The position numbers were made by a program, and so were the translations under genes. 64,000 nucleotides of DNA from positions 94,166 through 158,165 of the forward strand of contig NZ_WTUZ01000004.1 in the NCBI RefSeq assembly GCF_009882985.1. Reading direction: 5' to 3'. Origin of the DNA: Paenibacillus silvestris. GTDB lineage: Bacteria > Bacillota > Bacilli > Paenibacillales > NBRC-103111. Below the pieces are notes generated by a model. It was not told where the DNA came from. It saw only the letters and a program-made list of their open reading frames with translations, and did no database searches. Positions 6,426 through 14,525 of this stretch are shown piece by piece. The stretch's first letter is position 1, and the number at the start of each line of letters is the position of its first letter.

Positions 6426-6780
6426 GCATGCTTGCGTGCGCATAGGCATACAGTGTCTAGACGTAAAATTACTTCGACAATAGTACTTGTGATGAGTCTC
6501 GCCTAGAAAGACGTAGGCAATAGAAGCTGTGCAGAAATGGAACAGCAGCCAAGAATTCTTTGATGTAGAGGGAGCGATATGGTGAACTTTGATTAAGACA
6601 TGAAACGACTTCCCTAGGACAGCCGTTGTTATACTAATTTAAATGATAGTTCCATCGTTAATGGGTATTGTGGTGCGGAAGTGGATACTGGAGACTCCGG
6701 GAGGAGAATTAAGAATTTTCACGCTTTGCGGGGCGTAGCTTCTTCTCAAATATGAGTGGTCATATATTACATTGAGCTGA
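6426..6780. other. gene-less stretch
   Basis: No convincing gene is present. A 31-codon plus frame at 6643-6738 (ending ELRIFTLCGA) reads like a coding scrap but has no ribosome binding site. The minus frame across 6639-6932 overlaps the terminator and the end of the membrane protein gene and is not credible. Confidence 0.5.
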
Positions 6781-6820
6781 AAAAGAAAAAAAACTCTGAC
6801 CACACACGGCCAGAGTTCCT
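6779..6820 (-). terminator. terminator of the membrane protein gene
   Basis: On the minus strand AACTCTGGCC and GGTCAGAGTT flank a six-base loop and are followed by eight T, ten bases after the stop codon. Confidence 0.85.
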
Positions 6821-6829
6821 TGTTTGTAA

Positions 6830-7390
6830 TTAAGCGGTTAATTCCTTCGTATTCACCTTTGGGAAATAATTTCCTGTCCATATCATAAAGCCCATTCCTA
6901 CATACACTAAGCCCCAGAAAAAGGCAAACCATTTCTCAAGCCCCGGCATTCCGAACGATATGAGCATCAGTATAAATAGGACAATCGTCCAACGAGGAAA
7001 TACTTTTGCTCTGAAAGTAACAATCATCAGAATGATAGTTCCGAGCAGCATGCCCATACCGGAGACAGCACCAGTAAGATCAACGAATAACTGTCCCTTC
7101 TCGGCATATTTGCCGTATGCGAACAGACCGTAAAAGTTAGATGCAACAAGCAAATTGCCGACCATGATAAGGAATGTGGAAATAAAACCCAATACGCCAG
7201 TCTCTTTAGACTGTGCCATATACAGTGCAATGGAACTGACGGCCATGAGGATACAAGCGATAAACCCGCAGATCACTTCCGGCGCGCTGTCGTCTCCCCA
7301 GATGAGCGAGGAGGGTGTCATTCCGATTCGTACGATTCCAGCTAAAAAACAGATAAATCCGAGCAATTTCACTACTTTTTCTACAGTCAT
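6830..7390 (-). CDS. hypothetical multi-pass membrane protein, 186 aa
   Basis: The ATG at 7390 follows GGAGGTTGGTCAAA. The open frame extends further upstream without a ribosome binding site. About six hydrophobic segments span nearly the whole length, starting VVKLLGFICFLAGIV and ending WFAFFWGLVYVGMGFMIW. No transport, enzymatic or binding motif is visible. It stands alone, divergent from the sensor kinase gene at 7592 with about 200 bases between the starts. The kinase-regulator pair could therefore control it, but that is inference from position only. Confidence 0.75.
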   Translation of the reverse strand: MTVEKVVKLLGFICFLAGIVRIGMTPSSLIWGDDSAPEVICGFIACILMAVSSIALYMAQSKETGVLGFISTFLIMVGNLLVASNFYGLFAYGKYAEKGQLFVDLTGAVSGMGMLLGTIILMIVTFRAKVFPRWTIVLFILMLISFGMPGLEKWFAFFWGLVYVGMGFMIWTGNYFPKVNTKELTA

Positions 7391-7527
7391 TTTGACCAAC
7401 CTCCAACTGTTTATTGACTTCCTTGTAACGAATTGTACCAAATGAGCGTTCCCGTCAACGAGAGTACCTCTTACCTAGCGGAGACAGGAAGATTTATGGG
7501 TAGATTCGGGAAGTAAACCGCAAGTCA

Positions 7528-7556
7528 TATACAGATATTGGGTCAGGGGTTATAAT
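7528..7556 (+). promoter_or_regulatory. likely promoter of the sensor kinase gene
   Basis: TATACA at 7528-7533 and a perfect TATAAT at 7551-7556 are separated by 17 bases, 36 bases before the kinase start. Confidence 0.5.
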
Positions 7557-7591
7557 TTCCATATAGCAAACTTGCCCGATTAGGAGGAAAT

Positions 7592-9742
7592 ATGAGGCAG
7601 ATAAGCAAGAAACTCAGCGGTCAAATGGAATGGCTATTGCAGGCGCTTATGGTTGCAATTAGCGCCATAATCGTTGTTTTTTTCATTAGCAGTATTTCTG
7701 ACTATTATGAAAAGCTGCGAAATACTTGCATCCTGCAGTCGTGCGGTTCATTGGCTCCCCCGCTAACTACAACGGAGGTGCTGAATCAGAGCAGCCTAAC
7801 GGTCGATTCGTATGCAGCGATTATCGTAGCGATGGACTGTGGGCTTGCTTTCCTTTTTTATACGGGTTCGGGCATCATCCTTTGGAAGAGCGGGCGAGAG
7901 AGGATGGGGAAGCTCGCCGTGCTCGCCCTCGTAGCGTATGGTACTACTTTTCCCTCGCTCGTCTATCTTGCTTCAGAAGGAAGTCAGGTGCTGCTGAGGT
8001 GGCCAGATGGCATCAGCACAGTTGGCTGGATATCGTTGTTTTTGTTTTTCTTATTGTTTCCGAGCGGAAAGCTAGCACCTTCCTGGACACTCTACGTTTG
8101 GGTTCCATTTAGCGTGGTTCAGCTTGCCAGCTTCCTATTCCCAGACACAGGTATCAATTTGCACCAATGGTCCGGTACAGAGAGGATCCTGTACTATTTG
8201 ACCGCCATCGGCAGTATCATTTATTCGCAATTTTATCGATTTAGGAAAGTTTCCAATGCCGAGCAGCGGCAGCAGACGAAATGGGTCGTGTACGGCGTCA
8301 CAATTTCGTTTCTTGGTTTTTTTGGAGTAGGAGCCTTTTTTGTTTCAGATGCGATGTTCAGCCCGGTTTCCTACATTTATTTAACCATCGCTTTGCATAT
8401 ATTTGTTGCCATTATTCCATTGACACTTGCATTTGCTATCCTTCGTCATCGCCTATGGGATATAGATCCCCTCTTCAGTCGGACAATTGTCTACGGTGTC
8501 TTGTCCCTTGCCATCGTACTCGTCTACTCCGCATCTGTCCTATATTTAAGCAGCGTGTTTCGGACGGAGAAGAGTTATATCATCTCCCTTATCGCAACCT
8601 CTATCGTCGCTATTCTCTTTGCACCGTTGAAGCAGTGGCTTCAGCGTATCGTGAATCGGTTGATGAAAGGCAGGCATGATGACCCGTTTGCCGTGCTAGT
8701 CGAATTAGGAGACAGCCTGATAAAACCGATGGCGCCCGAACGGGTGCTAGGTGCTGTCGCTCAAACGATTCAAGATGCGCTTCGGCTTCCGCATGTTGGC
8801 ATCTCGATCGGAATGAACGGTCAGGAGACGATGGCGGTATCCATCGGAGAAAAGAAATATGATATGCACGTTTTCCCTCTTATCCACAGTGGTGAAGAGC
8901 TAGGAACTCTATGGCTGTCGAGTCGTTCACCAGGAGAGTCCTTCAGCACGGAAGACAACAAGTTGCTGGATATTTTGCTTCGCCAGGCAGTGCCAATCGC
9001 CAAAAATATAAATATGACAGCTGGTATGAAACTATTGGCCAAAGATTTGCAGGAATCGCGCGAACGATTGGTACTTGCTCGTGAGGAAGAGAGACGGCAA
9101 ATCCGAAGAAATCTTCACGACGATCTTGCACCGCGTCTGATGTCGCTCGCGTTTAATGTAGCGGCAGCAGAACAATATATTCGAAAAAGTCCGGATACGG
9201 CGATCGAGCTACTAGGGGAACTGAGGCAGGTCATTCGAACGACAGTCAACGAAATCCGTACAATGGTACACGATTTGCGCCCGCCGACGCTGGATGAGTT
9301 TGGGCTGTTGGGCTCTATCGAGGCAAGAATTGATGAGATCTTGAAGACGTCCGGTCAAATGGCTGCTACACTGCATAATGAACCAACATGTGTGAAATTA
9401 CATGTGTTGGAGGCGCTCCCAGTTTTGCCGGCAGCGGTGGAGGTAGCGGTGTATCGGATCGTAACAGAGTCATTAGTTAATGTCATAAGACATGCTGAAG
9501 CAACGGCTTGTGATGTATATATAAGGTTAACCCCGGCGCAGGAGCTGCAAGTCGAAGTCATTGATAACGGGAAAGGCATTCCTGTTCCTTTGAAGTCGTC
9601 AGGAAATGGGGGCATTGGACTGACGTCAATCCGCGAAAGAGTGGGAGAGCTTGGCGGCCAATGTATATTTGAAAGATTGGAAACAGGCGGTACGCGTGTA
9701 ATGGCGCTGCTGCCGCTACTGCGTGGGGAGGAAATAAAGTGA
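7592..9742 (+). CDS. NarL/DesK-type sensor histidine kinase, 716 aa
   Basis: The N-terminal half is a membrane sensor with about eight to nine hydrophobic segments to residue 340, including the QRQQTKWVVYG and LRHRLWDIDPLFSRT signatures seen in ComP-like and related kinases. A large outside loop after the first segment carries two cysteines (TCILQSC). A GAF-like stretch follows, then a HisKA_3 domain with phosphorylatable His509 in NLHDDLAPRL. An HATPase_c domain at about 620-712 (VEVIDNGKGI, GGIGLTSIRERV) completes the protein. The stop codon overlaps the start of the response regulator gene, so the two are translationally coupled. The ligand is unknown. Confidence 0.9.
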   Translation: MRQISKKLSGQMEWLLQALMVAISAIIVVFFISSISDYYEKLRNTCILQSCGSLAPPLTTTEVLNQSSLTVDSYAAIIVAMDCGLAFLFYTGSGIILWKSGRERMGKLAVLALVAYGTTFPSLVYLASEGSQVLLRWPDGISTVGWISLFLFFLLFPSGKLAPSWTLYVWVPFSVVQLASFLFPDTGINLHQWSGTERILYYLTAIGSIIYSQFYRFRKVSNAEQRQQTKWVVYGVTISFLGFFGVGAFFVSDAMFSPVSYIYLTIALHIFVAIIPLTLAFAILRHRLWDIDPLFSRTIVYGVLSLAIVLVYSASVLYLSSVFRTEKSYIISLIATSIVAILFAPLKQWLQRIVNRLMKGRHDDPFAVLVELGDSLIKPMAPERVLGAVAQTIQDALRLPHVGISIGMNGQETMAVSIGEKKYDMHVFPLIHSGEELGTLWLSSRSPGESFSTEDNKLLDILLRQAVPIAKNINMTAGMKLLAKDLQESRERLVLAREEERRQIRRNLHDDLAPRLMSLAFNVAAAEQYIRKSPDTAIELLGELRQVIRTTVNEIRTMVHDLRPPTLDEFGLLGSIEARIDEILKTSGQMAATLHNEPTCVKLHVLEALPVLPAAVEVAVYRIVTESLVNVIRHAEATACDVYIRLTPAQELQVEVIDNGKGIPVPLKSSGNGGIGLTSIRERVGELGGQCIFERLETGGTRVMALLPLLRGEEIK

Positions 9743-10392
9743 GAATTTTGCTCGCAGACGATCATCCGCTATTTCGCGGAGGTGTGCGCAACCTAATTGG
9801 AACTACAGAAGATTTAGAGGTAGTAGGAGAAGCCTCAAACGGGGAAGAAGCGGTGCAGTTGGCCCTTTACCTGCAGCCTGATGTCATTGTCATGGACATT
9901 CGGATGCCGGGCATTAACGGTCTCGAAGCGACAAGAATGATTAGGGAAAAGCAATCTGAGCAAAAAATACTCATCGTAACGATGCTAAAAGACGACAAGT
10001 CTGTTTTTATGGCCATGCAAATGGGAGCACGAGGTTATGTACTTAAAGATGCTGGGGAGATGGAGCTGCTGCAGTCCATTCGAATAGTTGGGGGCGGTGG
10101 TGCAGTTTTCAGCTCCGATATCGCAGCACGCATGATGCATTATTTCACGATGCCTAAGCAGCCACAGCCGTTAAATCCGGCGCTCTCCGAACTAACTGGC
10201 CGAGAGACAGAGGTTCTTGAGTTGATCGCGGATGGATACTCGAACGGACAAATTGCATCCCGTCTTCAGTTAAGCGCGAAAACGATTGCCAACCATGTCA
10301 CGAATATATTAAATAAGCTTCAAGTTCAAGACCGTCACGAAGCCAAAAAGGTGCTGAGGAATTTTCATGAAGCAGCAGATCTCGAAAAGTAA
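9739..10392 (+). CDS. NarL/LuxR-type response regulator, 217 aa
   Basis: The GTG start overlaps the kinase stop as GTGA. Receiver residues are Asp7, Asp8 and the phospho-acceptor Asp53 in VIVMDIRMPG, with Lys in GYVLKDA. A LuxR-type helix-turn-helix occupies about residues 145-205 (LTGRETEVLELIADGYSNGQ, then LSAKTIANHV). It is the cognate partner of the preceding kinase. Candidate targets are the divergent membrane protein gene and the stalk-protein locus, but no binding site could be identified. Confidence 0.92.
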   Translation: MRILLADDHPLFRGGVRNLIGTTEDLEVVGEASNGEEAVQLALYLQPDVIVMDIRMPGINGLEATRMIREKQSEQKILIVTMLKDDKSVFMAMQMGARGYVLKDAGEMELLQSIRIVGGGGAVFSSDIAARMMHYFTMPKQPQPLNPALSELTGRETEVLELIADGYSNGQIASRLQLSAKTIANHVTNILNKLQVQDRHEAKKVLRNFHEAADLEK

Positions 10393-10442
10393 TGTCACTG
10401 CTACAACATAAGTGCAGAAGAGCCTGAATCACTACGAGTTGA

Positions 10443-10663
10443 ACAAGGTTTATTTTTGAAAAGAAGATCGTCAGCTCTCAGCTCTTCCTAATTGCAATTG
10501 ATGTTATCCATCGTCTACAGGACGATCTCAATCGATTGAATCGGACCGATGACTTTATCGCATACAGCTGTCCCTTACTCAAGAGTATTTGAAGAACAAA
10601 CTCATGCCTGATACCAAACTCATCCTTGAAAAAGTGTTGAAAGATGTGAGGGAGCATTTCTAA
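10443..10663 (+). pseudogene. frameshifted coding remnant of unknown family
   Basis: One frame reads IVSSQLFLIAIDVIHRLQDD followed by LNRLNRTDD and then hits a stop. From about 10550 the neighbouring frame continues with LYRIQLSLTQEYLKNKLMPD and ends REHF at a TAA at 10661-10663. Joining the two gives a plausible helical C-terminal region. No start codon or ribosome binding site is present, and I do not recognise the family. The minus-strand frame over the same bases (10478-10729) looks less protein-like. Confidence 0.4.
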
Positions 10664-10795
10664 TAGCATTAATACTAGACCTAAATACAGGTGTCGTTCG
10701 AAATTTCTTTCCTTTCTAAGAACAAACAAAGGTAATACGGATGCTTTAGAATGACCGGTTTATCAAAAAGTGAAAAGATTTTGTTCGTGGTTGCT

Positions 10796-10880
10796 GTTAA
10801 GCTAACGGGTAACTATATTTGAATGACGAAGATGCCGACACGAGCGGCATCTTCATTACGTTAAAGGGCAGATTTATTTA
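10796..10880. repeat. intergenic repeat copy F, complete
   Basis: GTTAAGCTAACGGGTAACTA at 10796 is followed by TATTTGAATGA. A strong hairpin follows at 10829-10855 (GAAGATGCCG / CGGCATCTTC, seven-base loop), then the right end ATTACGTTAAAGGGCAG at 10856-10872. It is the best preserved copy in the window. Confidence 0.7.
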
Positions 10881-10968
10881 ACTATACCTCGGCTTACTTA
10901 TATTAACTTATGTTATTATTTAGGTTGAACGCGAGAATTAATCAAAGATACTACAAAGGAGAGTTTTT

Positions 10969-11508
10969 TTGGAAACAAAATTGTATTCCTATATGCAGGA
11001 GTTAATGGAGAAATACGAAGAGTTGAAAATACCATATAAATATTCCTTACAGGAAGTTGATCATATATTAAAGAAAAAGTATATGGCAATTGAACTTGAT
11101 AAAAAGGATTTTGAGGATTTAAAAGGTGACATACATGTTCAATACGAAAAAATAAGTAAGTGTTATACAATTCAAAATGAAGAAGTTCTCAATAGCTTAT
11201 ATAGTGCTAAAGAAAAGGTAGACCACTTTATTATGATTGAATTTTTAAAAAAGCATAATTTTAATGATGATGATACAGATAGTAAAAGAATAGAAATGTC
11301 GATGGAAATGAATCAAGGAAAAAGAATAAACGTAATTCTTGAAAGCGAAAATCAGTATATAAGCGGTTTTACACTTCAAGGAAGAAGCAATAAATTATTA
11401 AATGAGCTTGTTGTATTTAAAGGAATTGATTCAGATAAATGTAATCTGGAAAATCACGAATTTCTATATTATGTCCAGGCTCTGTTAGAGTCAGGCTATA
11501 TTAATTAA
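10969..11508 (+). CDS. AT-rich hypothetical protein, 179 aa
   Basis: The frame starts at TTG 10969, eight to nine bases after AAAGGAG. The product is lysine- and glutamate-rich and mostly helical, with no signal peptide or membrane segment. No domain is recognised. The gene is visibly richer in A and T than its neighbours (runs such as AAAATAAGTAAG), which suggests recent arrival. It lies 90 bases downstream of repeat copy F and has no operon partner, as with the orphan genes in the first 2.7 kb. Confidence 0.65.
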   Translation: METKLYSYMQELMEKYEELKIPYKYSLQEVDHILKKKYMAIELDKKDFEDLKGDIHVQYEKISKCYTIQNEEVLNSLYSAKEKVDHFIMIEFLKKHNFNDDDTDSKRIEMSMEMNQGKRINVILESENQYISGFTLQGRSNKLLNELVVFKGIDSDKCNLENHEFLYYVQALLESGYIN

Positions 11509-11637
11509 TAAATAGTTTACTCTGCCATGCTCCGAAATCATATAGCATCAGCAATAACCTATGTAATTTTTTTAGACTACCTTTGGCTAGATCTCCGCTT
11601 ACAGCTATTATAGAAAATACGAAAAGGGGATGGTTTA

Positions 11638-12450
11638 ATGAAGCCACTTATCAAATTGGCGCTTACTGGCGCCGTACTTGTACTGATTCTGATTATCGCA
11701 TTTCGCTTACATACGTTGCTCGGGTGGGGAGTAATTATCGTTATGGTTGGAGGAATGGTGTACGCCTCCAGAGCGAGCTACTATACCATTCGCGGCAGTT
11801 CGGCATTCATGGCCGACCAGTTCGAGCAAGCACTTGCTTGGTACCGGAAAGCATATGCAAGCAAGCCGTGCCCGGAGAAGCATCAGATCGGCTACGCCTA
11901 TTTGCTAATGAGGACAGGCGACTCGGAGCAAGCGGAGGCTGTGCTGCAGAAGCTGCTTGGCCGCACCTCGAATCATGAGATTAAGATGCAGGCTCGCTGC
12001 AATTTGGCTACCGCATACTGGCTGCAAGGAAAGCGGAACGAAAGCGTCAAGGAACTGGAGGGCGTGTTCGAACAATACAAAAACACGCTGGTATACGGCA
12101 ATCTGGGCTATTTCAAGCTGATGCACGTCGACTTGAACGAATCGCTAGAGTTCAATCTCGATGCATATGCATTCAACAACGATGACCAGACGATTCTGGA
12201 CAACTGCGCATTGAACTATTACATGCTTGGCAAAATGACGGAGGCAGAGGCGATGTTCGAGAAACTGATGTCCAAATCACCGAAACGCGCCGAGCCTTAC
12301 TATTACTATGCGCTGACCCTTAAAAAACTCGGGAAGAAAGAAGAGGCCGCAGAGCAAATTAAGCAGGCGCTTGGTAAAGAGTTATCTTTTCTTACAACAG
12401 TGACACGTATCGAAATTACCGAAGCAGCTAAAGAGATGAGCGTAGAATAG
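11638..12450 (+). CDS. TPR-repeat membrane protein, 270 aa
   Basis: Two hydrophobic segments at about residues 5-22 and 28-44 anchor the protein. From residue 60 onward it consists of tetratricopeptide repeats, visible as SSAFMADQFEQALAWYRKAY, then the RTGDSEQAEAVLQKLLG, LGKMTEAEAMFEKLM and LGKKEEAAEQIKQAL units. TPR proteins act as scaffolds, and nothing indicates the partner here. The start follows AAAAGGGGATGG. It is a single-gene unit closed by its own terminator. Confidence 0.8.
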   Translation: MKPLIKLALTGAVLVLILIIAFRLHTLLGWGVIIVMVGGMVYASRASYYTIRGSSAFMADQFEQALAWYRKAYASKPCPEKHQIGYAYLLMRTGDSEQAEAVLQKLLGRTSNHEIKMQARCNLATAYWLQGKRNESVKELEGVFEQYKNTLVYGNLGYFKLMHVDLNESLEFNLDAYAFNNDDQTILDNCALNYYMLGKMTEAEAMFEKLMSKSPKRAEPYYYYALTLKKLGKKEEAAEQIKQALGKELSFLTTVTRIEITEAAKEMSVE

Positions 12451-12465
12451 CTTAGTATGAACACA

Positions 12466-12491
12466 AAAAGGCAGCCAAATGGCTGCCTTTT
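12466..12491 (+). terminator. terminator of the TPR gene
   Basis: AAAAGGCAGCC / GGCTGCCTTTT with an AAAT loop, 16 bases after the stop codon. Confidence 0.85.
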
Positions 12492-12618
12492 CCGCGTGCG
12501 TCAATCCATTCCCAAGGCCCCATTTACTTAATATCTTATAAGAAATTCTTGAAATCACAGAAATTTATCCGATAGGGGGATGCTATGATACAAATAGAAA
12601 TAAAGACGAGGTGATGAT

Positions 12619-13566
12619 ATGCAAGCGAAATTAGCAGAGGACGGCATTCTCTTCCCCAATAAGCGGAACTCATGGATAAGAACGATACAAAGGCATAAAG
12701 TGATGTATGCTCTCTTATTCCCGGCATTAGTTTACTTTGCTGTATTCAAATACATTCCTATGGCGGGAATCATGATTGCTTTCAAAAATTATAACCTGGC
12801 TTTGGGGCTATGGGATAGCCCATGGGTGGGATTGAAAAACTTTAAAGATTTTATTAACGGCGTTTATTTCTGGGACATCATGAGAAATACGATTCTCATA
12901 TCGCTGTATAAGTTGTTGTTCGGTTTCTCCGCTCCCATCGTACTCGCTTTGCTGCTCAATGAAGTATATACCCAATGGTTTAAGAAGATCGTACAAACAA
13001 TCACTTATTTGCCCCATTTTCTGTCATGGGTCATTGTTTATGGACTGATGGTGGCCTTATTAGCCCCTGGAGATGGTCTTTTTAATATGATTTTGAAGGA
13101 AAACGGTGCTCAGCCGATCTCCTTTCTAACGGAACCTGCCTGGGGCAGACTGCTGATCATCTTATCTGAAATATGGAAAGATATTGGATGGGGAGCGATA
13201 TTGTATCTTGCCGCATTAGCAGGAATCGATCCAAGCTTATATGAAGCGGCTCGAATTGATGGCGCTTCCAAATGGAGGCAGCTATGGCATGTCACATTAC
13301 CCGGCATTCGAGGTGTCATTATCCTGATGCTGATTCTTAAATTAAGTCATATTCTGGACGCTGGCTTTGACCAAATATTCATGTTTGCCAACAGCTTTAA
13401 CCAAGAGAAGATCGACATTATTGACACATGGGTTTACCGTGAAGGGTTGGAACGTCTTAAGATTGGCTTGGCTACGGCTGTGGGATTGTTTAAAGCTGTC
13501 ATCGGATTTATTTTAGTTGTGGCTGCAAACAAGCTCGCCAAAAAATTCGATGGTCAAATTTGGTGA
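12619..13566 (+). CDS. carbohydrate ABC permease, LplB type (system 1), 315 aa
   Basis: This is a membrane subunit of a sugar or oligosaccharide importer. It has six hydrophobic segments and the inner-membrane coupling motif EAARIDGASKWRQLWHVTLP at about residues 210-230, which contacts the ATPase. The family entry FPALVYFAVFKYIPMAGIMI near residue 35 is typical of LplB/YteP proteins. The gene opens a five-gene unit (permease, permease, binding protein, kinase, regulator). No ATPase gene is nearby, so a shared MsmX-like ATPase is expected from family knowledge. Confidence 0.9.
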   Translation: MQAKLAEDGILFPNKRNSWIRTIQRHKVMYALLFPALVYFAVFKYIPMAGIMIAFKNYNLALGLWDSPWVGLKNFKDFINGVYFWDIMRNTILISLYKLLFGFSAPIVLALLLNEVYTQWFKKIVQTITYLPHFLSWVIVYGLMVALLAPGDGLFNMILKENGAQPISFLTEPAWGRLLIILSEIWKDIGWGAILYLAALAGIDPSLYEAARIDGASKWRQLWHVTLPGIRGVIILMLILKLSHILDAGFDQIFMFANSFNQEKIDIIDTWVYREGLERLKIGLATAVGLFKAVIGFILVVAANKLAKKFDGQIW

Positions 13567-13578
13567 GGTGGTTTTCGT

Positions 13579-14448
13579 ATGATTAATCTGACAATCGGGG
13601 AAAAAGTATGGCAAACAGTCGTGTACATTATTCTTATTGTGCTATCCCTACTTTGCTTGCTTCCCTTTCTATATGTGGTTGCTGTTTCCGTGACGCCAGA
13701 ATCGGAAGTGTTAAGAAGAGGAATTGTTATTATACCAGAAACCTTTACTTTTACAGCTTATAAAGAAGTATTCATTTCTCATGGTATCGGGCAGGCCTAT
13801 AAAATTACGTTGTTTCGAACGGTCGTAGGCACTGCGCTTAATGTGTTTTTTACAATCATAGCCGCTTATCCATTATCCAAAAAATATTTACCAGGACGCA
13901 GCTCATTTTTAATCTTCATTGTGTTTACGATGATGTTTAGCGGAGGGCTGATTCCGACTTATTTGTTAATTCGCTCGCTGGGACTATTGGATAGCCCGTG
14001 GGTATTGATTATTCCGCATCTCATTAGTGCTTTTAATTTAGTGATTATTAAAGGCTTTTTCGAGCAGTTGCCTGCTGAAATCGAGGAATCAGCGAGGGTT
14101 GACGGCGCAAGTGAACTTCAGTCGCTATGGCGGATTATTTTACCCCTGTCCTTGCCCGTTCTTGCCACCGTTTCCTTATTTTACGCAGTAGGGCATTGGA
14201 ACAGTTATTTCGATGCGATTGTGTACTTGAATGATTCGAACCTAATGCCGCTTCAAGTCGTCTTGCGCAACATTCTGCTTAACGTCGCAACACAAAGCGC
14301 TGATTCGATTGCCAATTCCGGGACGGTCAGCAAGTTCGCTGTGCAAATGGCGGCTGTTGTTGTGACGACGGTTCCAATTCTGATCGTTTATCCTTTCATG
14401 CAGAAGCATTTTACGAAGGGGGTGCTCATGGGATCGATTAAAGGCTAA
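13579..14448 (+). CDS. carbohydrate ABC permease, LplC/YtcP type (system 1), 289 aa
   Basis: The second membrane subunit starts 12 bases after the first, behind GAGGTGG. It has six segments, the FTMMFSGGLIPTYLLIRSLG signature and the coupling motif EESARVDGASELQSLWRIIL. The C-terminus MQKHFTKGVLMGSIKG is the standard end of this family. It would pair with the LplB-type subunit. The stop codon lies inside a 7-bp tandem triplication (AAAGGCT three times, 14442-14462). Confidence 0.9.
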   Translation: MINLTIGEKVWQTVVYIILIVLSLLCLLPFLYVVAVSVTPESEVLRRGIVIIPETFTFTAYKEVFISHGIGQAYKITLFRTVVGTALNVFFTIIAAYPLSKKYLPGRSSFLIFIVFTMMFSGGLIPTYLLIRSLGLLDSPWVLIIPHLISAFNLVIIKGFFEQLPAEIEESARVDGASELQSLWRIILPLSLPVLATVSLFYAVGHWNSYFDAIVYLNDSNLMPLQVVLRNILLNVATQSADSIANSGTVSKFAVQMAAVVVTTVPILIVYPFMQKHFTKGVLMGSIKG

Positions 14449-14462
14449 AGGCTAAAGGCTAT
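14442..14462 (+). repeat. 7-bp tandem triplication across a stop codon
   Basis: AAAGGCT is repeated three times in a row. The first copy carries the last lysine and glycine codons and the beginning of the TAA of the permease. Slippage here would alter the last residues or the intergenic length. Confidence 0.8.
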
Positions 14463-14525
14463 TCCTACCTAGGTTGTTACGGGGACACCATGATACTATA
14501 TATACGAGCAAAAGGAGAGGTCAAT

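Noticed and set aside
7592..10392. ComP-ComA competence system
   Set aside because: The domain order is similar, but no comQ or comX gene lies upstream and the receiver and LuxR parts are general for the NarL family.
10478..10729. 83-codon minus-strand frame
   Set aside because: The plus strand over the same bases reads more like protein, although frameshifted. No start signal on the minus strand.
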